From Paulinella micropora (lineage: Eukaryota > Cercozoa > Imbricatea > Euglyphida), in the NCBI GenBank assembly GCA_009731375.1, contig BJOX01000009.1, positions 1,042,481-1,093,488 on the forward strand: a stretch of DNA of 51,008 nt, read 5' to 3'. Below are positions 32,582 through 41,947 of this stretch, piece by piece; the stretch's first letter is position 1, and each line of letters opens with the position of its first letter. The position numbers and the translations under genes are program-made. Below the pieces are notes generated by a model. That model was not told where the DNA came from. It saw only the letters and a list, made by a program, of their open reading frames with translations, and did not search any database.

Positions 32582-34443
32582 CTGGGGTGAACGAGAGTGT
32601 CATTGCCCGCGCGAGGGTCTTGATCTCCGTCATCGCTCCCCTCTTGATGGACTCCTTGCGAACGTGCCGTCCTTATCGCCTTTCTCGGTCGGTCGTAGAT
32701 AAGGTCATTTTGCGCTCTCCTTATTTGCGCCTCCGTGAACTTTCCTTCCGGCACGTTCGACTCCACCCTTTTGCGGGTCTGAGTCCCCGCCGCACTTTTG
32801 CGGTCGGTGGCCCGCTTGTTCTCCAGCTCAGCCTCCTCCTTCTCCGCAATTGGTGCCCTGTAGGCATCCCGTTCCGAGATATCCTCCTGACGGATTGGTG
32901 GGACCTCTTTAAAGTCAGCCTCCATCCGTTTGAGTGCTTGATCAACGGACTCATCTTCAAGTAGGAAGGGATCATACTTAATCAGCCTTCGTACATTGAC
33001 TATTTGAACTTTTCCTCTGCCCCTGATTTTATAATTCAAAGGCCCCATCTGTTCCATGATCTGGTATGGTCCTTTCCAGTGGATGAACAGCTTCGAGCTG
33101 ACTCCCTGAGGAACCTGAGGATGATACAGTAGTACAATATCCCCGACCTGAAATCTGACTTGATCCAGGTGTGCCTGCCTGACACCTTCAGCATCAGTCT
33201 TCCTGCGCTCCGCCTCCCTATGCGCCTGTACTATTTGCTCCGCCTCCATCTTCGCCCGAAGTCTCACCCCAAACAGCTCATCCTGATCTGCCCATGAATC
33301 TTTTGGGTGCAGCAGTGAGGCTGGGATGGCGGGCTCACGCCCATATACCAATTGGTATGGCGAGACGGAACCTTTTGAACCACCTAACGCTGTAGAGGGT
33401 AGGCAATTCATAGCAAAGGCAAACGAGGATGCTGCCTCCACCCATGCCTTTTGGTTCTCCTTCTTCATACAATACATCTTCAGCGCGGCCTTGAGGGGTC
33501 TATGCACCCGCTCTATCTTGCCGTTCGCTCTGGGGTTATAGGCGGTGACATATTGCCATTTCATGCCGTAATATGCAGATAGCTTGTCGATGACTTCATT
33601 ATTAAAGTCAGAGCCTCGATCTGAGCATATTTTTCTCGGCACCCCAATCTGTGAGATGATCCTGTCAATCAACGCCTTGGCTGTTGTTTCGCCCGTAACG
33701 TCTTTGACTGGGACCACCCATATATAGTTGGTGGCTCTGTCTATGGCTGTTAGAAGGTATCTGTAACCTTCCGTCGTGACCGGGAAAGGTCCTACATGAT
33801 CAGTGTGTAAGAACTCGAACATTCCTAAGTGTAAAGGAAAAGTCCCGATCAGGCCAAAATTCGCCTTCAATGGTGTTTTGGATGTCTTGCATGGGATGCA
33901 TGCATTGACCTGTTCATCAATATTCTCCTTCATCTTCTTCCACCAGAATCGTCTCGAAATGAACATATGCGTTCTTTGTCGGCCCGGGTGCGCCAGTAGT
34001 GGGCAGTTATGAGCAGCGACAAAAATGATGTGTCTGAGTTTCTCAGGAACCCAGAGAGTCCATTTGTCTGGTTGTGATGCATAGCGCCCGTGTTGGCCTT
34101 TGTACCACAAGAGACCGTCTCTCCACCCCATCTCCTTCTGTTGCTCCTTAATCTCCTTCGTCATTTTCAGCTCGTTCGGGTTCTTGTATAGCTGTATTAG
34201 CTCTTTGAACTCCGGATCGAGAGCCTGTTGCTGTCTCCATGCAGTGGGTGAGGCTATGTGGATAGTCCCATCCTCTAGCTGCACTCCTATCCTCTCAGGG
34301 TTTTCGTCTAACTCCTCCTTGTTCTCCAGCGGGGGTTCCACATATGCTTCTTGCTTAATCTCTTCTTGTTTTATCTCCGCCTTCATATTCTCATATGCTT
34401 CATAGGACCACTCAGCATCCTCGAGGCATGTGCTGTACAACAT
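32521..34443 (-). CDS. Element B integrase
   Basis: A 640-codon open frame. HHCC zinc finger: H145, H152, C182, C185. Catalytic triad: D215 (HTDHVGPFP), D275 (CSDRGSDF), E311 (NGKIERVH), with the DD35E spacing intact. A GPY motif (HWKGPYQIMEQ) lies at about 456-464 and is followed by NVRRLIKYDPFLL. The last 130 residues are a charged linker that loses the frame before the conserved C-terminal module. All catalytic residues are present, so this part of the copy could still encode an active core. The upstream border with RNase H is a frameshift near 34440. Confidence 0.88.
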   Translation of the reverse strand: MLYSTCLEDAEWSYEAYENMKAEIKQEEIKQEAYVEPPLENKEELDENPERIGVQLEDGTIHIASPTAWRQQQALDPEFKELIQLYKNPNELKMTKEIKEQQKEMGWRDGLLWYKGQHGRYASQPDKWTLWVPEKLRHIIFVAAHNCPLLAHPGRQRTHMFISRRFWWKKMKENIDEQVNACIPCKTSKTPLKANFGLIGTFPLHLGMFEFLHTDHVGPFPVTTEGYRYLLTAIDRATNYIWVVPVKDVTGETTAKALIDRIISQIGVPRKICSDRGSDFNNEVIDKLSAYYGMKWQYVTAYNPRANGKIERVHRPLKAALKMYCMKKENQKAWVEAASSFAFAMNCLPSTALGGSKGSVSPYQLVYGREPAIPASLLHPKDSWADQDELFGVRLRAKMEAEQIVQAHREAERRKTDAEGVRQAHLDQVRFQVGDIVLLYHPQVPQGVSSKLFIHWKGPYQIMEQMGPLNYKIRGRGKVQIVNVRRLIKYDPFLLEDESVDQALKRMEADFKEVPPIRQEDISERDAYRAPIAEKEEAELENKRATDRKSAAGTQTRKRVESNVPEGKFTEAQIRRAQNDLIYDRPRKAIRTARSQGVHQEGSDDGDQDPRAGNDTLVHPSWKEGDAIGHISWLKTLFTW

Positions 34444-34685
34444 ATCCCATGATCCGGACCTTGCGGGCTATGACGTAGACCCGATCGGTTATATCGGACC
34501 CCTCTCGCCATCTGCATCGACTCGATATGATGCACTTCGTATGTGCAGAATGGGGATAGATCCTCCATTGCTGCTGATGATACGAGAGCTGCCACTTCTG
34601 AGTGAAACTCTAGCCTGGAGAGGCTGTCAGCGACAACATTTCGCTTGCCGGGTAGATGGACCATTGTAAAATTGAAACATGACAA
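34383..34685 (-). pseudogene. Element B RNase H, C-terminal part
   Basis: Begins SCFNFTMVHLPGKRNVVADSLSR, the standard end of Ty3/gypsy RNase H, then a linker. It is shifted relative to the segment to its right (34690-34821) and to the integrase ORF, so an indel lies on each side. Confidence 0.75.
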
Positions 34686-34689
34686 GAAC

Positions 34690-34970
34690 GGCCAGTCTGT
34701 TCATGATTCATCAGCCATAGTAAATTCTGGTGATCAGTCCTTACTATAAACTGAGGTCCACCCCATAAATACTCTCTCAACCGTTTGAGGGCCCAGACCA
34801 CCGCCAGTGCCTCTCTCTGTCNNNNNNNNNNATCTGTCTCGTATAATAGGTTCGCTCCGCCGAGCACAGCTTTCTACTTATAAACATGATCGGGCGCAAC
34901 TTTTCTCCTCATCTTCCTGTTGTAAGACTGCGCCGATCGCGAACTTTGATGCGTCTGTGTCGACTACGAA
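34690..34970 (-). pseudogene. Element B RNase H, N-terminal part, with frameshift and 10-bp gap
   Basis: After the TAA at 34971-34973 the pol frame continues FVVDTDASKFAIGAVLQQ. A one-base shift in an AAAA run near 34898 moves the coding to the frame reading LRPIMFISRKL, then YYTRQ, and after the gap REALAVVWALKRLREYLWG. The gap (34822-34831) can be closed through the shared CTGTC at its edges, which restores TRQREAL exactly as in other RNase H proteins. Confidence 0.7.
34822..34831. other. Assembly gap (10 N) inside RNase H
   Basis: Flanks share TCTGTC. Merging them gives the expected protein, so little or no sequence seems to be missing. Confidence 0.8.
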
Positions 34971-37868
34971 TTACTTCGAAAAGTCGGGCATCATCAGCAC
35001 GAGTCCGCCATTTTTCGGATCTTTGTAGATGAGATCTTTAAGCGTGTTGTACGCTTCTAAGGCTTCATCATCCCACTTCTCAAAATCACCGAAGTCGATC
35101 ATTCTCTCCAACTTAGCCCGAGTTGCACCCCAATGGGGTATGAACTGGCTGTAATATTGCGTCATCGCAAGAAATGAGTGCAGCTCTGTGCGATTCTTCG
35201 GCCTCTGCCGGCTCATGATCTCCTCCCTCTTCTCTTTGGATATCGAGACTCTATTGTAAGAGATTTCGTACCCCAAATATGTCACGCTTGTCTTTGCGAG
35301 TTGACATTTCTTCAAATTACATTTCAGGCCAAATAGTTTGATACGCCTGAAAATGTCTGTTAGATGGTCGATGTGCTCTTCCATCGTATTGGAGTACACG
35401 ATAATGTCATCGATGTAACAAAATGCGTACTCTCCCGCCTTCTGTCCTCTTCTCCTCATGAAACCTCCCTCTGTCTGGTCATCATATTTGCTACTCAGCA
35501 TGCTTTGCATCGCTTTCTGAAAGAGTCCCGGGGCCTGTTTGAGTCCCATCGGAAGTACTTTCCACTGATATATCTCCATTCCTACTACAAATGCAGTCAG
35601 CCATCTGGACTTTTCATCCAGTGGAATTTGCCAGAAGCCATTCTTCAGATCAATGACTGAGTATAGCTTGGCGTTCCGCAATACTCGCCTTCCTTCTTCA
35701 AGAGTAGGTAATGGATTTCGTTCCTCCTCTAAAATTTTATTGACGCGGGCATAGTTAACCGTTAAGCGCCATTCTCCTCCCGGTTTAGGCACCAGTCTCG
35801 GTTGGGAAACTATTGGAGATGTCGATCTCTCAATGAAATCCTCATCGAGTAACTGCCGTGCTTGTTCTTCTGCGATCTTTGCTTCATGTATACTCAGATT
35901 TGCCCGTCGTGGCGCCGGTGAAGGCTCAGCACCTGGTATTTTACAAATAACCGCGGTGAAGTCTTCCGGCTTGACACCTCCCGCTTGAGGGGGGTCAAAA
36001 ATCATTTTGTTCGCCTTCAATCTCTCTTTCAAAACCTCTTTCTCCTTCTCCGTACCTGCTCCTCCTGCCAATTTCTCGTCTATCGCCGCCTTAAACTCCT
36101 CCTCTGACATTCTCTTGTGATGCTTGAGGGGTGCTCTGTCCTCCTCCAAGCCCAACTCTTCTTCTGATATATCGTCCATTCCCGTTTTTTCATATGTGGC
36201 AGTGTCTGGTTCGTCGTCCTCCGCCAGACCTACCAACATATCTATTAATCTCGCATATTGCAACGGAGCTTTTCGGGTGTAGAAACCATCGAAGCATGTG
36301 AATGCTTGAGGAATCAATTTCAACTTGTCCTGGTCTCTGAGCTTCCGCTTGTATGCACTGCTCTGCTCACGAGTCCCGAGACGACAAGCCACCACTAAGT
36401 GTTGCTTCCGTGAGGGCACCGGTATCGGATGATCAATAAGCCGGTCCCGTATCTCCTGCGCCCATATCGCCTTCTCATTGTACGGGAGTATGACCGTATA
36501 TGGTTTATTATTTTCAAAAAGAGTGCGCAGGCACTTTTTCACTTCTGTCAGTGAGCGCGGCCACGTAGGCTCGTCACCCCAGAATTCGGTAATAAAGCTT
36601 TTAATATCTTCTGCCGGGATATCAGGGAGTCGTCCCCTTCTCCTCGGTATAAACTCCTGTCTGTCCTTCTCTTCCACCTTTACGTGAAAGCAATACCCGT
36701 TGGTAATATATACATCGGCCCCTGCTCCTTCTTCAAATCTCGCCAACGATGGGCACCTTTTTCCCATGCATATAATCTCCTCTTTCCTCTTTTCAATGAG
36801 ATCGTCTATCGACTTTTTATCCCATTGTGTAGAGACTGTAGCCGTATAGACCTCCGCCTCTCTCTTGTCTGACAGGTTTGAACCATCTTTAGACACCGCG
36901 TCCGTTGGCATAAAAGCCTCATATGCGTGTGTGATGGCCACCTGTTTCCCTTCCGATGCTACCCCTAGGTGTAGGGCCTCGTATGAGTCAATAGCATGGA
37001 GAGAGTCGACAGTATATTCTTCTCCTGGCTCTACGCCGTATATGACTCTTTTGGCGGCGCAATCAATCACTACGTTCATTGTCGCCAGTTGGTCGTACGA
37101 CAAAAGAACAGATCCGTGGTATTCGGGGACAACGTATAAGTCCACTCGATATACTCGTCCGGATTTCAATTTAAAATTTAAAGTGATGATGCCCGTTATA
37201 TCCGTCCGACTAATAACTCCTTTCAAGGTGCCAGATGATTTTTTCATATTAGTTTCTAACCACTCATGGTGTTTTGTAGTAAATTTCTGGCCGACAATGT
37301 TAATATTCTCCATAGTATCATTACCAACGTTTATAAAGGTATTTAATGTTTCACAAAAAAGGTTCGTATAGCATAAAGCGTCTGGCCGGTGACTTTTTAA
37401 GGCCAATACAAGGAGCTTGTGTTCTAAAATCTGTATCCTTTTCTCGAGGTTCGCCTCCTCCTCCCTTTCCGCCGTTTTTGTAATGTCTTTTTGGGTATTG
37501 TTCACAGGCGAAGGATGATTGTCCTTGCTTTCTCTGTTTGAGACCGTGAGGAGAGGTTGATGTCCTCCATCCTCCTTGTCTATTGTCTGTCTCGGCAAGT
37601 TGATAAGATTAACTGCCGGTTCTATTCTTACTTTCTTCGGCTGTGGCTGCGACAGGCCCGCCTGCTTTCTCTTTGCCAGCGCTTTACTCGCCTGCCTATT
37701 AGCAGCATGCACTGTTTGTTGTCGTGATGGGTGTACTGGTATTGTACTACCTTTGAGTTGGTCTGTGGCCTGCTGTGGGCTCTTAGACTCACTGGTACCC
37801 TTGGTTGGGACCTGCACAACGGTGTATCGTGCAATGCATGTTGTTCTGTTTTCTCCCTCCTTCTCTAG
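34971..37868 (-). CDS. Element B pol: protease and reverse transcriptase
   Basis: The frame is open from the codon after the gag UGA (37869-37871) to a TAA at 34971. Residues below are counted from the GTG at 37817 (948 codons). Retropepsin-like region at about 150-270: GNDTM with Asp at 167, then YVVPEYHGSVLLSYDQL and VIDC, the usual flap and second-strand order. RT blocks: LTVNYARVNKIL, SVIDLKNGFWQIPL, LPMGLKQAPGLFQ, YIDD at 801-804 (plus-strand 35406-35417), then YLGYEI and FLAMTQYYSQFIP. An insertion of about 15 residues precedes YIDD. No ATG is needed for the start if pol is made by readthrough of gag. Confidence 0.88.
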   Translation of the reverse strand, partial: LEKEGENRTTCIARYTVVQVPTKGTSESKSPQQATDQLKGSTIPVHPSRQQTVHAANRQASKALAKRKQAGLSQPQPKKVRIEPAVNLINLPRQTIDKEDGGHQPLLTVSNRESKDNHPSPVNNTQKDITKTAEREEEANLEKRIQILEHKLLVLALKSHRPDALCYTNLFCETLNTFINVGNDTMENINIVGQKFTTKHHEWLETNMKKSSGTLKGVISRTDITGIITLNFKLKSGRVYRVDLYVVPEYHGSVLLSYDQLATMNVVIDCAAKRVIYGVEPGEEYTVDSLHAIDSYEALHLGVASEGKQVAITHAYEAFMPTDAVSKDGSNLSDKREAEVYTATVSTQWDKKSIDDLIEKRKEEIICMGKRCPSLARFEEGAGADVYITNGYCFHVKVEEKDRQEFIPRRRGRLPDIPAEDIKSFITEFWGDEPTWPRSLTEVKKCLRTLFENNKPYTVILPYNEKAIWAQEIRDRLIDHPIPVPSRKQHLVVACRLGTREQSSAYKRKLRDQDKLKLIPQAFTCFDGFYTRKAPLQYARLIDMLVGLAEDDEPDTATYEKTGMDDISEEELGLEEDRAPLKHHKRMSEEEFKAAIDEKLAGGAGTEKEKEVLKERLKANKMIFDPPQAGGVKPEDFTAVICKIPGAEPSPAPRRANLSIHEAKIAEEQARQLLDEDFIERSTSPIVSQPRLVPKPGGEWRLTVNYARVNKILEEERNPLPTLEEGRRVLRNAKLYSVIDLKNGFWQIPLDEKSRWLTAFVVGMEIYQWKVLPMGLKQAPGLFQKAMQSMLSSKYDDQTEGGFMRRRGQKAGEYAFCYIDDIIVYSNTMEEHIDHLTDIFRRIKLFGLKCNLKKCQLAKTSVTYLGYEISYNRVSISKEKREEIMSRQRPKNRTELHSFLAMTQYYSQFIPHWGATRAKLERMIDFGDFEKWDDEALEAYNTLKDLIYKDPKNGGLVLMMPDFSK

Positions 37869-37874
37869 TCATTG
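37858..37874 (-). promoter_or_regulatory. Candidate stop-codon readthrough site between gag and pol (UGA CUAG)
   Basis: The codons are CAA UGA CUA GAG, with gag and pol in one frame (gag stop to pol GTG is 18 codons). UGA followed by CUAG is a documented leaky context in viral and animal mRNAs. A short stem (TGCAC with GTGCA) lies about 40 nt downstream. Confidence 0.55.
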
Positions 37875-38765
37875 GACTACCTCAAATCTGTTACCTGAGT
37901 CGGCATCAGTGTCGGTAGTGGTTGCGCCTGATGTCGCATAGGCCTGTGGTGCTGAGGAACTCGAGCTTGAGCTCGAGCCGTCTGCCCAGCCCCCATCTCT
38001 GTGGTACGGGCGCTCTGCGCTGCCGTATCCACCTCGGCCAACCCATCTTCCTCCTCCTCTACCTTGAAATACACCTCTTCCTCCTCCTCTTCTCACAAAT
38101 CCTCTCTCCCCCCCGCGAGTGTATGTGCCTCGTGCGAAAGGGGCTCCTCCTCCTCGATTGATTCCTCTCCCTCCTCCTCTTCCTCGTGTTCCACCTCTTC
38201 CTCTACTTGCGGCTTCTATGGCTGCCGTCTTCTGATCATCTCTAGCGAAAAGAGAATTGATCGCGTCAGCTAGTTCGTGGTCATGGTCCGCGACATCCTG
38301 TAATTTCCACCCCTGATCCTTGCGCAGTCGGCGCAGAACGGCGACGGTGTTGGTTTCGTCCGACCGTACGTTCTTGAGGAGTGTGTTTCGGATGCGGGTG
38401 TCCTCGACATCGTGGTTGTACGGGCATTTCTTATTTGTGTGTTTGAAGCATTGTGCCCGTGCCCACCAACGAGTACAAGGTGTGTTAGCTTCACGACTGT
38501 TCTCTCTTGGTCGCTTTCCTAGAGATCGTTGCGTATGTGCGGCTTGCGGTTGAGCAGAAGCCGATGCAGAACCGATCAAGGATGCTGTTTGGCTGTCGAG
38601 CCTCTGACAAGCGGTCATTACTTCGGTCCACAACATTTTTGGGCTCACGGCCTTAGTCGTGGCTTTAAAGACGCTCATCTCCACAAAGTTCAAGTGCTTT
38701 ACCTTGTCGAAGGTTTTGCAGTCTTGCATGAGCAGTATGAGCTTATTTTTGTTGTAGACGTGCAA
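37869..38765 (-). CDS. Element B gag C-terminal part: CCCH-like finger and RGG-rich nucleic-acid-binding region
   Basis: 298 codons. Cys97, Cys106, Cys114 and His118 form C-x8-C-x7-C-x3-H, resembling CCCH zinc fingers rather than the CCHC knuckle (C-x2-C-x4-H-x4-C) usual in gag. A region of RGG and GRG repeats spans about 188-255 and is followed by a poly-Ser stretch. Both features indicate RNA binding. The frame ends at UGA, followed by CUAG, and pol continues in the same frame. The N-terminus overlaps the upstream gag frame, so one indel separates them. Confidence 0.7.
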   Translation of the reverse strand: MHVYNKNKLILLMQDCKTFDKVKHLNFVEMSVFKATTKAVSPKMLWTEVMTACQRLDSQTASLIGSASASAQPQAAHTQRSLGKRPRENSREANTPCTRWWARAQCFKHTNKKCPYNHDVEDTRIRNTLLKNVRSDETNTVAVLRRLRKDQGWKLQDVADHDHELADAINSLFARDDQKTAAIEAASRGRGGTRGRGGGRGINRGGGAPFARGTYTRGGERGFVRRGGGRGVFQGRGGGRWVGRGGYGSAERPYHRDGGWADGSSSSSSSSAPQAYATSGATTTDTDADSGNRFEVVQ

Positions 38766-39109
38766 AGCACTGAGGAAATATAGGAGTATGGCTTTGTGGT
38801 TATAAAGAGAGTGTACTGGGTGCCCACATTTGTTAAGACAGTTGCAAGCGGAGTGACAGACTGCAACTGCTCCGATACTAAGTCGAAAATTTCAAACCCA
38901 ATCAATGTGCCAGTGCACAAGTGTTGGTATCCACTTGCCTTAAAGTATCGAATGAGGGCAGCAATGGCCAGAGTACAACTCATCTCTGCATGTCCACCTT
39001 TCCTTGCTAGCTCCTCCTCTCCTCTGTACTTCTCGTAAGTTATACGATCAAAACCAGCTCCAAGGAGGGATCGATCACAGAGATGTTCTAGGACTTCATA
39101 CTCCTGCTC
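38699..39109 (-). pseudogene. Element B gag, central part (left of gap)
   Basis: Reads EMSCTLAIAALIRYFKASGYQ and continues to a stop in TAKPSTR. The true coding appears to switch frame near 38740 into the CCCH-containing ORF. The first 123 bp inside the gap edge (38987-39109) are an exact repeat of 39804-39926. Confidence 0.55.
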
Positions 39110-39803
39110 NNNNNNNNNNNNNNNNNNNNNNNNNNNNNNNNNNNNNNNNNNNNNNNNNNNNNNNNNNNNNNNNNNNNNNNNNNNNNNNNNNNNNNNNNNN
39201 NNNNNNNNNNNNNNNNNNNNNNNNNNNNNNNNNNNNNNNNNNNNNNNNNNNNNNNNNNNNNNNNNNNNNNNNNNNNNNNNNNNNNNNNNNNNNNNNNNNN
39301 NNNNNNNNNNNNNNNNNNNNNNNNNNNNNNNNNNNNNNNNNNNNNNNNNNNNNNNNNNNNNNNNNNNNNNNNNNNNNNNNNNNNNNNNNNNNNNNNNNNN
39401 NNNNNNNNNNNNNNNNNNNNNNNNNNNNNNNNNNNNNNNNNNNNNNNNNNNNNNNNNNNNNNNNNNNNNNNNNNNNNNNNNNNNNNNNNNNNNNNNNNNN
39501 NNNNNNNNNNNNNNNNNNNNNNNNNNNNNNNNNNNNNNNNNNNNNNNNNNNNNNNNNNNNNNNNNNNNNNNNNNNNNNNNNNNNNNNNNNNNNNNNNNNN
39601 NNNNNNNNNNNNNNNNNNNNNNNNNNNNNNNNNNNNNNNNNNNNNNNNNNNNNNNNNNNNNNNNNNNNNNNNNNNNNNNNNNNNNNNNNNNNNNNNNNNN
39701 NNNNNNNNNNNNNNNNNNNNNNNNNNNNNNNNNNNNNNNNNNNNNNNNNNNNNNNNNNNNNNNNNNNNNNNNNNNNNNNNNNNNNNNNNNNNNNNNNNNN
39801 NNN
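39110..39803. other. Assembly gap (694 N), probably artefactual
   Basis: The gap is flanked by identical 123-bp sequences (38987-39109 and 39804-39926) in direct orientation. Merging them keeps the gag frame open, as expected for two contigs that overlap but were not joined. Confidence 0.85.
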
Positions 39804-40226
39804 TGCATGTCCACCTTTCCTTGCTAGCTCCTCCTCTCCTCTGTACTTCTCGTAAGTTATACGATCAAAACCAGCTCCAAGGAGGGATCGATCACAGAGA
39901 TGTTCTAGGACTTCATACTCCTGCTCCACCTCACACTGGTTTTGCTGGAAGCATCTGTCCATCTCATTGAGCTTAGTCATGAGGGTCTTCTCTGTGTCAG
40001 CCTCATTGGCAGTGATAGCATAGAGCTTAAGGCCCCCTCCCCCAATTTTGATTTTAGCTAGGGCTGCCTGCAGCGCCTGCTTTTTCTTCTGGGAGTCAGT
40101 CAAGTTAATTACTGTTCCTCCCCCTTGGGGTCCTCCTCCTGTGGGTCCTCCTCCTGCTTTCTTGGGAGCTGGGTTAGATTTGGTAGCTGGAGCCGTTGGC
40201 TGTGGAGCCACCCGTGCTACTGCCAT
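39804..40226 (-). CDS. Element B gag, central part (right of gap)
   Basis: Starts within the end of the upstream gag ORF, in another frame (53-nt overlap). A Pro/Gly/Lys-rich stretch is followed by a helical segment (EVEQEYEVLEHLCDRSLLGAG). It continues in the same frame across the gap if the 123-bp repeat is merged. No named domain is recognised. Confidence 0.5.
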
Positions 40227-41140
40227 TTGCCACAGCTATCTTCTCCTTCTGCTCCTTCTCCTCTTTCTGTCTCGTCTCTTCTTCTTTCACCTGTCGTGCT
40301 AGATGAGTCACGAACTGTGCAAGCCCTGTGGCACTAGAGAGGAAGTGTGCCTTTTCTCTCATGGAAGACTTATCAGCTCTGTTATTATTTGGGAATGTTG
40401 TGAGAGGGCCTTTAATGAGAGTGTGATTCTTCGTGTGGGCCCATTGTTTCCATGTTGGTTTTTGCTCCTTCCCCTCAAAGAGGCCCTTATGGAGTTGTGC
40501 GAGGCGTTCAAGCACCTGACAAGACTGGTCAACCTCCTCGTAAACAGGATGTTGCCTTGTGTTGTCTTTCAGTGCTTTGTACATTTCGTTGTAAGCCCGT
40601 GTGAAGGCAGTTACAAAAGCCTCAAGGGCAAACTCAATGCCACTTTGGTTTCTACCTTCGAACTTTCTTTCTAGATTCTTGATATCAGTGGGGACACCAC
40701 AGACAGACAGCCATGCTGCAGTTGTGCGTTTATTTTTCCACTGTATGTTTGTGCGTTCATAAAATTCCGCAACGAGCACAGCAGCGTAGAGTGTTGCAGA
40801 TATGTCGTATATGTCGCACAGTGTAAGAGTGTCGCCATACTTGATATCTTGCAATAGCACTCTTTCGTGCTCAAACCTCACTTTGTTGAAGAGAGGCTTC
40901 GAAAGGCAGGGAATTTCTATCAGGATGTTGCTTTGACCTTGTCCTGGTCTATTCCTTTTCTCGTAAGGAATGTAGATGTGTGTTTTATAATAGGTTGGGT
41001 AGTTAAGGAAGAAGGACTCTTCATCATCATATGTAGCCAACTGTTCCCATGTATTTGGGATATTCTGGCCAACATCCTCCATCTCTCTCTCTGCCTCTGT
41101 CAATGGAGATCCTCCAGTCTGACCTGCACTCGCTTCTTGT
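40174..41140 (-). CDS. Element B gag, N-terminal capsid-like part
   Basis: About 320 codons, open from the poly-G run near 41147. The segment is mixed alpha/beta without low complexity (IKYGDTLTLCDIYDISATL, AWLSVCGVPTDIKNLERK), consistent with a capsid. It ends with a Lys/Glu stretch and TAA. In-frame methionines are available, but the true start is probably the ATG at 41308, reached if the G run has seven instead of eight residues. Confidence 0.6.
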
Positions 41141-41143
41141 GCA

Positions 41144-41308
41144 TTACCCCCCCCTTGTCGACTCTACATCGGCTGTATACGTATACTCTCTCTCCTCTCC
41201 ATCTCTATCCCCCCTCTCTTCTGAATACTGAGTCTCCTGCTCCTCTCCTTCCTCACTAGGACCATAATCAGTTGGTGTCACACCAGCCTGCTCATTCTCG
41301 TCTTCCAT
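41144..41308 (-). CDS. Element B gag start, 54 codons before a homopolymer frameshift
   Basis: An ATG at 41308 opens an acidic N-terminus (MEDENEQAGVTPTDYGPSEE), stopped by TAA right after a run of eight G (plus-strand C run 41147-41154). Removing one G would join it to the following ORF, so the break is either a sequencing error or a slippage mutation. Confidence 0.5.
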   Translation of the reverse strand: MEDENEQAGVTPTDYGPSEEGEEQETQYSEERGDRDGEEREYTYTADVESTRGG

Positions 41309-41927
41309 CTTATGTTATGAGAGTCACGTCTGCTTTTTTTTTCTTTCTTTTTTTCCTCTGTTGTTCTTATCACTCTATGCAACCTTCTTCTCCTTCTTCC
41401 TTTTCTCTGTTGAAATAGTTATGGGGCGTCAGGCCCTACACAGAGATAACGATAGTTTGGTCAAAAGAGCTGTTTTGTAGAAGTCAGTCTGTCGTCGGAC
41501 AGTGCTTCGATATTTGTCTTGCTTTTGTGTGAGAGATGCCAGTGTAATCTCCTCTGGTTTCTGCAAAGAAAATGTAAGGAGAATGGTTCAGAACAGAGAG
41601 TGTGAGTGCTTTGCTCGTTTTTCCTCTGTCTGTGTGTTTGTCTGATGTTTGTTTCACACTTGTCCTACTTGGCTTTATGCAAGCAGCAAGAGGGAGTGGA
41701 GTAGGTGTGGTCTGGTGTCTTGTAGAAGAGCATACAGAAGCCAAATGTGCACAAGGGCTAAAGGTTATGCCAGCTTGTGACAAATTGATCGCTTGTTTGT
41801 AAGTTTTTTTGTTTGAGGATGAGTAGGAGTGTTGTTTTCGTCTGATGTCTGTGCGACAGATCAGCGAAAAATAAATTTGTGCTTATCTGATGTCTGTACA
41901 ACAGATCAGAAAAGAAATCAGCTTTTA
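41309..41927. other. Element B 5' leader
   Basis: Noncoding region between the LTR and the gag ATG. Plus-strand phrases with GATGTCTGT and ACAGATCAG repeat near 41845 and 41890. No gene is supported. Confidence 0.6.
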
Positions 41928-41940
41928 GCTATGGACTCCA
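41928..41940 (-). other. Element B candidate primer binding site
   Basis: On the element strand TGGAGTCCATAGC lies 7 nt inside the 5' LTR. It begins with TGG, complementary to a tRNA CCA end. The donor tRNA could not be named. Confidence 0.4.
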
Positions 41941-41947
41941 AACTTGA

